The notes below the pieces were generated by a model, which ran no database searches, was not told the origin of the DNA, and saw only the letters and a program-made list of their open reading frames with translations. From Magnetococcales bacterium (GTDB lineage: Bacteria; Pseudomonadota; Magnetococcia; Magnetococcales; JADFYX01): a DNA stretch of 62,341 nucleotides. The stretch's first letter is position 1, and each line of letters begins with the position of its first letter. The position numbers and the translations under genes are program-made. Below, piece by piece: positions 10,211 through 20,500 of the stretch. The stretch is taken from NCBI GenBank assembly GCA_015232365.1, contig JADFZU010000010.1:1-62341 (forward strand). Reading direction: 5' to 3'.

Positions 10211-12040
10211 ATGTGCGGAATAATTGGTGTTATTGGCGAGCGAAACGCAACCCCAATTCTTTTAGAGGGCTTGAAACGCCTAGAGTATCGTGGTTATGAC
10301 TCCGCCGGGGTTGCCGTTAGCCACAAAGGGGCAATCCTCTCCCGGCGGGCCGAGGGTAAACTGCATAACCTGGAGCAGGAGCTTATAGCCACCCCTTTAA
10401 TCGGTTATTCTGGAATTGGTCATACTAGATGGGCCACCCATGGGCCTCCAGTAAAAGCCAACGCCCACCCCCACAGTTCGGAACGGGTAGCAGTAGTTCA
10501 TAACGGAATTATCGAGAACTATTTTGATCTACGCCAGGAACTGCTTGCCGAGGGAGTTGAGTTCTCTTCGGCAACCGATACCGAGGTTATACCCCATCTG
10601 ATTGAGCGTGAGTTGGCAAAAGGTATAGAGGTAGAGCAGGCGGTAAGGGATGCAATTTTGCAACTTGAAGGTGCTTTTGCTCTAGGAATTCTCATCCAAG
10701 GTGCGGATGAGCAGTTATTTGCGGTTCGCCGGGGCAGCCCTCTGATTCTTGGCCTTGGAGAAGGGGAGAATTTTATCGCCTCCGATGCCACGCCGCTGGT
10801 CCCTTATACCCGGAAAATGCTCTATCTGGACGATAATGACGTTGCCATTTTGCAGAAAGATGGAGTTCGGGTTACAGATCTTGCAGGCAGACCGGTTAAG
10901 CGGGTTATAAAGCAGTCCCAGGTGAGTGCGGATCTCTCGGAAAAGGGTGAGTACCGGCACTTTATGCAGAAAGAGATTTTCGAGCAGCCAATGGTGCTTG
11001 GTGAGACCTTAAAAGAGTTTATAAACCCAGCCAAAGGTACAATCGAGTTGGGCAGTTTACTTTCGGCAATAGATATTGCAAAAGTTTCAACAGTGAATAT
11101 AGTTGCCTGTGGCACCTCTTGGCATGCTGGGATGGTAGGTCGTTATTGGTTGGAAAAGCTGGCAGGGGTTCCGGTCAGTGTCGATATTGCCTCTGAATAC
11201 CGCTATCGTGAACCACCCACTCTGCCGGGAGGGGTGACAGTTGTTATCTCCCAGAGTGGAGAGACGGCAGACACGCTTGCCGCGTTGCGTTTTGCCAAGA
11301 GTCAGGGGCAGAAGGTTATTGCCATTGTCAATGTGGCTGAGTCAACCATCTCCAGGGAGGCTGACGGGGTGTTGTATACCAGGGCCGGACCAGAAATTGG
11401 TGTGGCTTCAACCAAGGCATTTACTACCCAGTTGATGGTTCTTGCCGTTATTGCCGTCTGTTTTGGCAGAGAACGAAACCATATAAGTGCAGCAGAAGAG
11501 AAGGGTTATGTTGCCGAGTTGCTTCATGTTCCAGCTTTGATGGAGCAGGTGTTGTGTCTGGACAAGGATATTTTTACCATTGCCAGAAAACTAATGCACG
11601 CCAAAGGGTTCCTGTTTTTAGGCCGTGGAACCTGTTTTCCTATCGCTCTGGAGGGGGCTTTAAAATTAAAAGAGATCTCCTATATTCATGCTGAAGGTTA
11701 CGCCGCCGGGGAGATGAAACATGGTCCTATAGCCTTAATTGATGAAGACCTGCCGGTAGTTGTGGTGGCTCCTCGCGACCGTCTTTTTGAGAAGGTGGTG
11801 AGTAATTTGGAAGAGGCCAGAGCCAGGGGCGGGCAGTTGGTGGTAATAACCACAGCTCCTGAGGTTGGAGGAGCTGATTGTCATGCCGATGATATGATCC
11901 CCATGGTTGCATGTGGAGATTTTATCGCCCCTATTCTCTATGTAGCTCCCTTGCAACTTCTCGCCTACCATATTGCTGTTCTAAAAGGGACCGATGTTGA
12001 TCAGCCACGAAACCTGGCAAAGAGTGTAACTGTTGAGTAG
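10211..12040 (+). CDS. glmS: Glutamine--fructose-6-phosphate aminotransferase (isomerizing)
   Basis: GlmS makes glucosamine-6-phosphate from fructose-6-phosphate and glutamine, the committed step to UDP-GlcNAc. After removal of Met the protein begins with the catalytic Cys (MCGIIGVIG). The glutaminase domain (about 1-240) shows RLEYRGYDSAG and GHTRWATHG. Two SIS sugar-isomerase domains follow with CGTSWHAG, SQSGETADT and the C-terminal HIAVLKGTDVDQPRNLAKSVTVE region shared by the family (part shown: LKGTDVDQPRNLAKSVT). The length of 609 residues is normal. No glmS ribozyme features are evident upstream. Confidence 0.97.
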   Translation: MCGIIGVIGERNATPILLEGLKRLEYRGYDSAGVAVSHKGAILSRRAEGKLHNLEQELIATPLIGYSGIGHTRWATHGPPVKANAHPHSSERVAVVHNGIIENYFDLRQELLAEGVEFSSATDTEVIPHLIERELAKGIEVEQAVRDAILQLEGAFALGILIQGADEQLFAVRRGSPLILGLGEGENFIASDATPLVPYTRKMLYLDDNDVAILQKDGVRVTDLAGRPVKRVIKQSQVSADLSEKGEYRHFMQKEIFEQPMVLGETLKEFINPAKGTIELGSLLSAIDIAKVSTVNIVACGTSWHAGMVGRYWLEKLAGVPVSVDIASEYRYREPPTLPGGVTVVISQSGETADTLAALRFAKSQGQKVIAIVNVAESTISREADGVLYTRAGPEIGVASTKAFTTQLMVLAVIAVCFGRERNHISAAEEKGYVAELLHVPALMEQVLCLDKDIFTIARKLMHAKGFLFLGRGTCFPIALEGALKLKEISYIHAEGYAAGEMKHGPIALIDEDLPVVVVAPRDRLFEKVVSNLEEARARGGQLVVITTAPEVGGADCHADDMIPMVACGDFIAPILYVAPLQLLAYHIAVLKGTDVDQPRNLAKSVTVE

Positions 12041-12080
12041 AGAGCAGGCTTCCCACCTTTTATAATTGGAACATCAATAT

Positions 12081-13079
12081 ATGCCGGAAAACCAAGAGAG
12101 ACAGCCTTATCAAGATCTTGGCCCAGAGACAATTCTTGATGCTGTGGATAGTGCAGGTTATCGTTGTGATGGCAGCCAACTAGCTTTGAACAGTTATGAA
12201 AACCGGGTCTACCAAGTGGGAATTGAGGAGTCTCAGCCTCTAGTAGTGAAATTTTACCGGCCCCAACGCTGGAGTGATGCAACTATTCTGGAAGAGCACG
12301 CTTTTAGCCGGGAGCTTGCCGATCTGGAGATTACTGCTGTTCCACCTTTAGCAGATAAATCCGGCAGAACTCTTCACCTCTATAAAACCTTCCGTTTTGC
12401 CCTCTACCCCAAGCGTGGAGGTCGTGCTCCTGAGCTTGAAGATCCTCATACACTTGGACAGCTAGGCCGTTTTATGGGGCGTATTCATGCTGTTGGCTCC
12501 AGCCGAAGATTTCGTCATCGTCCCAGCTTGGATATTGAGAGCTTTGGGGTGGAGCCGCGACAGTTTATGCTCAATAGTGGTTTTATTCCTCTAGAGATGG
12601 AGAGTGTCTACAAATCCTTAACAGCAGACCTGCTGCTACAGATTCGGGAAAATTTTGCCAGGGCAGGGGATTTTTCCACCATCCGCCTCCATGGCGATTG
12701 TCACGGCGGAAATATTCTCTGGACCGATAGCGGCCCCCATTTTGTCGATTTTGATGATGCCAGGATGGGACCAGCTATTCAGGATCTCTGGATGTGTCTA
12801 TCTGGAGAGCGGGAGGAGCGTAGCCTGCAGCTTGCCCACCTGTTGAACGGTTATCTACAGTTTCACGATTTCAACCCTCGTGAACTGCATTTAATAGAGT
12901 CTCTACGAACCTTGCGAATGCTGCACTATGCTGCCTGGATTGCCCGGCGATGGAACGACCCGGCTTTTCCCAAGGTGTTCCCATGGTTTAACGGCCCACG
13001 TTACTGGGATGACTATATGCTTTCACTGCGAGAACAGTCGGCACTGATGAACGAGATGCCGTTAGAGTGGAAGTTGTAG
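12081..13079 (+). CDS. srkA: Stress response kinase A (SrkA/YihE/RdoA family)
   Basis: SrkA is a Ser/Thr protein kinase with a choline-kinase-like fold that in E. coli protects cells under envelope and oxidative stress. The protein matches it closely: LNSYENRVYQVG near the N-terminus, VVKFYRPQRWSD with the ATP-binding Lys, LHGDCHGGNILW as the catalytic loop and VDFDDARMGP as the metal-binding loop. I take ATG 12081 (332 residues) as start; a TTG at 12066 would add five residues but has no ribosome site. It follows glmS by 40 bases and may be co-transcribed. Confidence 0.92.
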   Translation: MPENQERQPYQDLGPETILDAVDSAGYRCDGSQLALNSYENRVYQVGIEESQPLVVKFYRPQRWSDATILEEHAFSRELADLEITAVPPLADKSGRTLHLYKTFRFALYPKRGGRAPELEDPHTLGQLGRFMGRIHAVGSSRRFRHRPSLDIESFGVEPRQFMLNSGFIPLEMESVYKSLTADLLLQIRENFARAGDFSTIRLHGDCHGGNILWTDSGPHFVDFDDARMGPAIQDLWMCLSGEREERSLQLAHLLNGYLQFHDFNPRELHLIESLRTLRMLHYAAWIARRWNDPAFPKVFPWFNGPRYWDDYMLSLREQSALMNEMPLEWKL

Positions 13080-13163
13080 GTTGTTTGTCCATAGTATCAG
13101 CGGTTCATGTGTGGCACGTCCATGGTAGGTTTGGGTAGTGCCAAGGTTTTACTTTTAAAATCT

Positions 13164-14171
13164 CTATGCAGCATTATTCATAATGTCAGAAAAACACGAA
13201 GTTTTACATATCTCTTCAATTATGGCTTTTAATACGTTAATAGCAACACTATTGCCAAACTGCTTATAAGACTGTGAAATAGAAGACGTTATTTTAAAGT
13301 CGTCGGGGAAGCCTTGAGCTCTTGCACATTCACGTGGAGTTAATTTTCTTATTACGTTACCAATAAGATATAAACCTGTTTTAGCTCCCGCACCACCGCC
13401 ATAGGCAGATAGAGTAATAGCATGGCCGTATGGGCTGTAAATACGCTCACCTTGCCCACCTTTATTGATATAGCCTATTTGAATCGGTCTGTTTGGCAGA
13501 TCGATCTCGCCAAATATATTCTTTTTTGGTGTGAAAGATTTTGTAAAAAATGTATCTGGTCTACTGATTATTTTTATATCAGAAGGGTTATCTTCGAGAA
13601 TATCAGCTAAGCATGTTCTACAGTTAGTAGGTTCGGGAAATTTGAAATTAGCAACTTTTAAATCTTTTCTAAAACAGATAATAAATATCCGTGCCCTGTT
13701 TTGAGGCAGTCCATAATCACTAGCATTTAATATTTTAAGATAGAGATCATAGCCCATACCCTGCAAAACTGCTTTTACTGTTGCAAGAGTTTTTCCATCG
13801 TCATGTTTCTCAAAGTTACTGACATTTTCTAGCAATAGCACTCTTGGGCGATGGAATTTAACAATACGGGCAATGTCAAAAAAAAGAGTTCCCCTTGTAT
13901 CATTAAACCCCTTCTGTTTCCCAGATATAGAAAAGGCCTGACAAGGAAATCCACCGCATAAAATATCATGTTGTGGAATACTCTTTTCTTTTAAATTTGT
14001 GATATCGCCATGAGGAGTCATGCCATAATTATGGCTATAAACCTCTGCTGCATGCTTGTCCCACTCTGAGGCAAATACACAGTTGGCACCATAACTACTC
14101 ATAGCTTGATGGAAACCACCAATACCAGCAAATAAATCAATAAATTTAATGTTTTTAAGTGTGTTAGCCAT
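13164..14171 (-). CDS. C5-cytosine DNA methyltransferase, M.HhaI-like
   Basis: All catalytic motifs are present: I FIDLFAGIGGF (10-20), IV GGFPCQAFS with the nucleophile C77, VI LLENV (E115), VIII QNRAR (157-161), X KQFGNSVAINVL (306-309 GNSV). The target recognition region contains KGGQGERIYS (Q240, R243), the same words that M.HhaI uses at Q237 and R240 to read GCGC, and the rest aligns with M.HhaI as I remember it, so GCGC is a plausible but unproven target. The gene is visibly more AT-rich than its neighbours and sits alone between srkA and a giant gene. No restriction enzyme gene is recognisable beside it. Likely acquired by transfer. Confidence 0.93.
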   Translation of the reverse strand: MANTLKNIKFIDLFAGIGGFHQAMSSYGANCVFASEWDKHAAEVYSHNYGMTPHGDITNLKEKSIPQHDILCGGFPCQAFSISGKQKGFNDTRGTLFFDIARIVKFHRPRVLLLENVSNFEKHDDGKTLATVKAVLQGMGYDLYLKILNASDYGLPQNRARIFIICFRKDLKVANFKFPEPTNCRTCLADILEDNPSDIKIISRPDTFFTKSFTPKKNIFGEIDLPNRPIQIGYINKGGQGERIYSPYGHAITLSAYGGGAGAKTGLYLIGNVIRKLTPRECARAQGFPDDFKITSSISQSYKQFGNSVAINVLKAIIEEICKTSCFSDIMNNAA

Positions 14172-14552
14172 TGAGCAGTGCCAAAGGGTTTATTTTGAAC
14201 TATAAACTAGCAGGGTCAGGTGTTCCGCCTTTTATCTGCATGGTAATCTTTCCGATCTATAAACTACCTCTCGGAGATACTTTCACTCCACCTTGTGCAT
14301 AAAAATTACAAACAGTATTAATATCTTTCAAATCCACGATAAAGAGTGGTCAGATTCTTTTTTGGTAACTAAAAACCACTCAGCACTTAAACCGCCTCTG
14401 CCACGCAAAATATCTGAAATAACCAAGGTGAGTCTGTCCTGGATAAATTTAATGGTTTGTGTCTCTGGTTTGTAGTGCAATATTGAGGCTAGGAAGGATT
14501 GCAGAAGTCAGTTTACTAAGAGATCATATAATTTTCCATGATCTTAGTAGAA
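14172..14552. other. Intergenic region upstream of the methyltransferase
   Basis: This 381-base gap holds no recognised gene. One plus-strand frame is open from 14263 to the TAG at 14473-14475 (first possible start TTG 14293); its translation is polar and has no familiar motif, so it may be a gene remnant or chance. Near the end, TAAGAGATCAT (14517) and ATGATCTTA (14538) can pair with a two-base bulge just beyond the stop of the giant gene and may help end its transcript, but no T-run follows on that strand. Confidence 0.4.
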
Positions 14553-17500
14553 CTATTTGGTTAGAGTGACACCATCGGTGACAATTGCAAAGCTGCTAAC
14601 ATCTGGGAAATAATAATCAACGCCTTGACTGGTTGGGATATTCTGACCAGAGAAGAAGGTTAGATTATCGGTTGCTAAAGTTGCAATTATGGCGTTGTAA
14701 TTGGTTATCAACTCTGAGACGGTAAATGTTACGTTCGGGGTTAAGAGGGAGTCTTCAACCAGAAGATCCACGTAGGATGCCGTAGTATCAAAGCCCAGGG
14801 TTGTACCGGAGACTGTTGGGACGATTCTGAAACGTATAGTCGCCTTATAGTCATCATTGGCATATGGGGTTAAGGTGCTAAACAGGGTATCAGCTTCAGT
14901 TTGAACTGCTGCTGGCAGGCGGTCATAGATAGCATCAATAACTCCAATACCCACTACAACTACAATTTCAGAAGATGAGACTATATCCAGGTCAAAATCT
15001 CTGATAACGTCGGTTGTTGTCTCAGTAAACTCACCATCGTCAGATAGCTGCTGATCTGCTTTGCCGATGATCAAATTTTCTATCTGTGATTCTGTTAGAT
15101 CAACCGTATCTCCAGTGCTTGCTGCTGCAAGTGCAGCAGTTATAGTGTCATAGGTGCTCTCTGCTGCTGCCAACATCTCGGCAACAGTCGATTTGGTCTC
15201 AGGAATATCCTCAACTGAAAAACCGCCGATTGATAGTGAGAAGGTCTGGGCCACTGAGAGTCCGCCACTGTCAGTTGAGGTGATTGTGATGCTAAAGACT
15301 CCAAATACCTCACTGTCGGCATCAACAACAATTAGCTCATCACCACTAATAGCAAAGGAACTTGAGTAGTCTGTCAGGTTTGGATATGAGCCGTCAAATG
15401 ATGCATCGGTCGTGATGGTGTAGGTGAAGGTGTCACAGGTTGAACCGTTGGCATCGGTTGTTGTTAAAGTGCCGATAGCCATCGAGGTCGCACGGTCCAT
15501 AAATGGTAGTACTGTGCTACTCAGGGTGATGGCTGTTGGGGCCACGTTGTCCATCTCAACAATAATAGAGAAGGTTTCAGTGTAGGTGAGGCCACCACTA
15601 TCTGTTGCTGTTATCTCCACAATTAGCGGGTCGGTACAGGAGATCACCAGAGACGAACCGGATTTAATCTGCAGGCTGGTGCTGTCAGTGCTGGAGAACT
15701 CAAATAGATCTTGATCAGCACCACCGGTAATAGCCAAAGTATGGGTATCACCCTCATCTGGGTCTGTTACTACCAGAACACCAACAGTCAGTGCTGTAGT
15801 TAGAGTCTCGGAAGAGGCGGCAATGGTAACAGTATTGTCTGCATTGGTACTGTTGGTGATAGCCGTTGGAGCTTCGTTGATATCATCAATAATGGTGATG
15901 GTGAAGGTCTCGGAATATGTAGCTCCATTGTCGGTTACAGTTATCTCAACCGAGTATGTCGCTTGCACAGAGTTGTCCAGAGATATACCGGCAACAAATT
16001 GCAGGCTTGTGCCGGAGATTTGGAATGAGGCCTGGTCATCACCACCAGTAATTGAGTAGGTGTGGACCAAAAAGTCAGCCTCGGTATCTGCATCGGTAGC
16101 AGAAAGAGTACCAATGGTATATGCCGAAGTGGTGTCAACACTCTCCTGCACCTCATCTTCACTTAGCTGGATATCTGTTGGCGGATCGCCAGCATCGTTT
16201 ACAGTGATTATAAATGTACCTGAGGTTCCGTCTGGAGCTGTTACGGTGATGGTGTATGAACCGTTGCTGCTCTCAAAGTCAGGAGAGAAACCGTCAGCGG
16301 TCCATAGTTCATCATCGTTTCTTATCTCAAAATTTTCGCCGTCTGAGATACTGCTCAGGGTAAATACCACTGGATCGTTAGAGCCGTCGGCGGTAAAGAT
16401 GTAGAACTTTCCAACATAGGTCTGGGTTGTAAGATTTTCGTCAACCGTATCGCCGATCAGCTTGATCTCTGAGCTATCGGGTATCGTAAACTCCAGTGTA
16501 CTTCGGGTCATACTCGGAAAAGCCATAACCTCCCATATATAATCACCGGCAGTAAGGGTGTAGTCTGCTGTATACATACAGGTTGTTGAGGTGTCACAGC
16601 CTCCTTCGGTAGGGGATACATATTTTCGAAACAGAGCTGAAGTGGTGGTGGAGTTTCTGAACAGCTTAACCCGGTAGTTGTTGGAGCCGGACACTGCTGT
16701 CCAGATATAAGTCGGTGTGGTTGTGTATATGGTTCCAGTAGGTGCAATAGCTATATCACCCGGATCTTGGCTGACTTCGCTAGCAATAGTAAACGCTTTT
16801 GAGGCCGACTGGGTTCCAAAAGTTCCCGTCTCGCTACTGTAAGACTGAACAGTCCAGGTGTAGTCACCGTCAGCAAGGGCGATAAATGTCAGTGAGCAGA
16901 ACGCCTCACCATCATCGCACTTAGCGGCAGAAGCTGTGGTGGTAGTATTCCCGGCTTCGTTGCCATTGGAGTCAGTGATAACAATTTTATAGCTGGTTGC
17001 GTTATCTGCCAAGGTCCAGGTGAAGGCTGGTGCTGCTGTTGTCTCTGTTCCGTTAGGGGTTATTGGTGTTGCCGCTCCAGGCTCTACCGCTGCATCTGCA
17101 ATGGTAAATGTGGTGGATGCGGTTCCACTGGTTCGGTCATAAACAGAGTCTGTTGCCTGTACCGACCATGTGCCTTGCCCTGCTGGGAAAACCGCATTTG
17201 GGGTGACGGTACAGGTTCCAGTGCCGCTGGCACAGCCTGACGCATCGGCGGTAAGACTGCCTGAGAGGACAATAGTTCCGCTGGAGTCAACAATGTTAAC
17301 GGTGTAGGCGGTTGCACCATCGACTGCACCCCAGGTAAATGTCGGTGAGGTTGAGCTCTCTTCGGCTGTACTGTTTGGTGAAACAATGGATGGAGTGTCC
17401 AGTGTTCCAATAATAGTGGTAAATGTTGACGTGCCGTAGTTACCATCCGGGGTGACTGTAATAGACCAGGTAATAGTCCCAATGCCAACATCTACGCTTG

Positions 17501-20500
17501 GGGTGACAAAACAGCTTCCAGTGCCGCTGCTACAGTTTGCCTGAGATGGTGTGTACTGTTCGCTGATGAGGGTAGTACCATCAGAGTTTTGTACCAACAG
17601 AGAGTACTGGGTAGCACTACTGATAGCGTCCCAGATAAAGGTCGGAGTGGTATCGGTAACTGCGTCACCTGTTGGTGCGGTGAGATTTACCGACATATCT
17701 ACAGTGAAACTTTTACTACTGGAGGTGGTCCCGGTGATATTATCAACACTGTTATATGGGGATAGAGTCCATGTATATGTGGTGCCATCAACCAGTGTTG
17801 ATGACGGGGTTATCGAACAGGTTCCAGAGCCAACGGCACAGCCCAGCTCGGCAACCGTATACTGTTTACTGATAACTTTTCCAACACTATCGGTTACCAG
17901 TAGCGTGTAGTGGGTGCTATATGCCGTCGCTGTCCAGGTATAGGTTGGAGTTTTGGTTTGAATTGTCCCTGATGGCGACGTTGGCGATGGTGTGGCCGGC
18001 GTATCAACTGAGGAATCGATAGAGAAGCTGACTGCACTGGATATGATTCCGTAAAGATCATCGGTAGAGTTATAAGGTAGTAGTGTCCATGAGTACTCTT
18101 TGCCGTCGGTTAGTGTTACTGCCGGGACGACGGAACAGGTATCTCCTACCGATGAACAGCCCAGGTCACTGCCCTGGTATTTTTTGCTGAACAGGGTTCC
18201 AGAGCTACTATTAATAGCCAAAGTATAGTGGCTGCTATAGGTGGTAGCGGTCCAGCTAAAAGTTGGGGTTGTGGTTGTTGCCGCACCAGTACCGGAAGGA
18301 GATGCCGGTGTTGGCGTTGCCGGTACATTGGTTGAGACAACTACGCTAAAAGCAACTGTACTTGAGTCGGCGCCGGTTAGGCTATCGGTGCTGTTGTATG
18401 GTGTTAGTTTCCAAGTATAGGCCAGTCCGTCGGTTAGCTCGGAGGCCGGTTTAACAGAACAGGTTGTCCCTACAGTAGAACAGCCCAGATCACTTGCACT
18501 GTACTTTGTGGAGATTATAGTCCCCAAACTATTCATTACAGTCAGGGTGTAGTGGGTGCTGTTTGTCGTTGATGTCCAGCTATAAGTTGGTGTTATTGAT
18601 GAAGCTGTTATCGCTGGCGATGTTGGTGTCGGGGTGGTTGGTACATTAACTCCAACCCTGAAACTTAATGAATCAGATGCAGATCCAGAGGTAGCAGTTG
18701 CACTGTTATAGGGTATGAGGGACCAGGTGAAGTCCGTATTGTCGTTAAGGGTTGTGTCCGGGGTTATGGAACATGTGCCCGATCCTACCGAGCAGCTCAA
18801 TTCGGCCACACTATATAGCTTGCTGATTACTATGCTGGATGCACTATTAAGCACTATCAGGGTGTAGTGGGTGGTGTTTGCCGATGCATTCCAGCTAAAA
18901 GTCGGGGTAGTGTCGGTAATGTTGCCAACTGGCGATGCTGGAATCGGTGTCTCTGGGGTTGTATCGTTGATATCAACCGTGAAACTCACCGAGCTGGATG
19001 TAGTTCCTGATATGCCGGCACTACTGTTGTATGAGAGCAGTGTCCATGAGTAGGTGCTGCCGTCGGTAAGGGTAGTGGTCGGAGTAATGGAGCAGGTTCC
19101 TGATCCTACACTGCAGCCCAACTCACCAATATTATACTGTTGGTTGTGGACCACGGTTGACGTGCTGTCAGTCACCACCAATGTGTAGTCGGTGCTATAC
19201 TCTGTTGCTTCCCAGCTATAGGTTGGCAGGGTAAGTGATGTTGTGCCAGACGGTGATAGAGGGGTTGGGGTTCCCGGTGTGTCCAGGACTACGGTAAAAT
19301 CAATGCCGCCGGATTCGGTTCCGGTAACTGCCCCGTCACTGTTATAGGGTATAAGTTTCCAGGTGTAGGTTGTGCCAGCAGTAAGGGCGGTTGTCGGGGT
19401 GGCAAAACAGGTACCTGTTCCCACTCCACAGCCAAGATCAGTAGTGCTGTATTGAGTGGATATTATTTCGTTAGAGTTGCTGTCGGTAACCACCAAAGTA
19501 TAGTGGGTGCTGTAATCTGTAGCCAGCCAGCTATAAGTTGGAGTTGTCGATGAAGTTGTGCCTAAAGGAGCCAGTGGTGATGGAGTAACTGGGGTATTGA
19601 TAGTGATGACTACATTAAAATCAACGCTGCTGGATATGGTTCCGGTAACAGGACCATCACTGTTATAGGGGAGCAGGGTCCATGAGTATGCTGTGCCATC
19701 GGTTAGGGCTGTGTCTGGTGTGATGGAACATGTAACCCCGGTATCACAGCCAAGCTCGGCATTGCTGTACTTCTTGTTGATAATGGTATTTGACCCACTA
19801 TCAGTCACCACCAAGGTGTAGTCGGTGCTGTTTGCTGTCGCTGTCCAGGTATATGTTGGTGTTGTGGTGGTAGTCTCCCCGGATGGTGACGAAGGTGTTG
19901 GTGTCGATGGGGTAATTGCAACCGAAAAATTGGTCTCGTTGGAGATGGTTCCGGTTATCTCGTCGTTACTGTTATAGGGCAGAAGTGTCCAGGTGTAGTC
20001 GGTGCCGTTATTTAATGATGTCGATGGGGTGACGGAGCAGGTTCCAGTTCCTACATCACAGCCCAATTCGTCGACAGTGTACTGTTTATTGATGACCTCA
20101 GTTGCAGAATCATCTTTTACCACCAGTGTGTAGTGGGTGCTGTATTCAGTAGCACTCCAGCTATAAGTTGGTGTTTTTGTTGTTATATTGCCTGATGGTG
20201 AAGCAGGTGTCGGTGTTCCTGGCGTGTCTATAGTCACCTGGAATGTAGCAGCATCGGATACTGTGCCGCTTAGGGAGTCTGTGCTGTTGTAAGGGAGCAG
20301 CGTCCAGGAGTAGCTTTCACCGATGGAGAGAGTTACAGCCGGAGTAATGGAACAGGTTCCAGAGCCTACTTCACAGCCTAACTCACTGACATTATACTGT
20401 TGACTTATTACAGTGCTGCTACTGCTGTTTACTACCAGTGTGTAATCAGTGCTGTTTGCTGTTGCTGCCCAGCTATACGTTGGTGTGGTATCAGAGGTTG

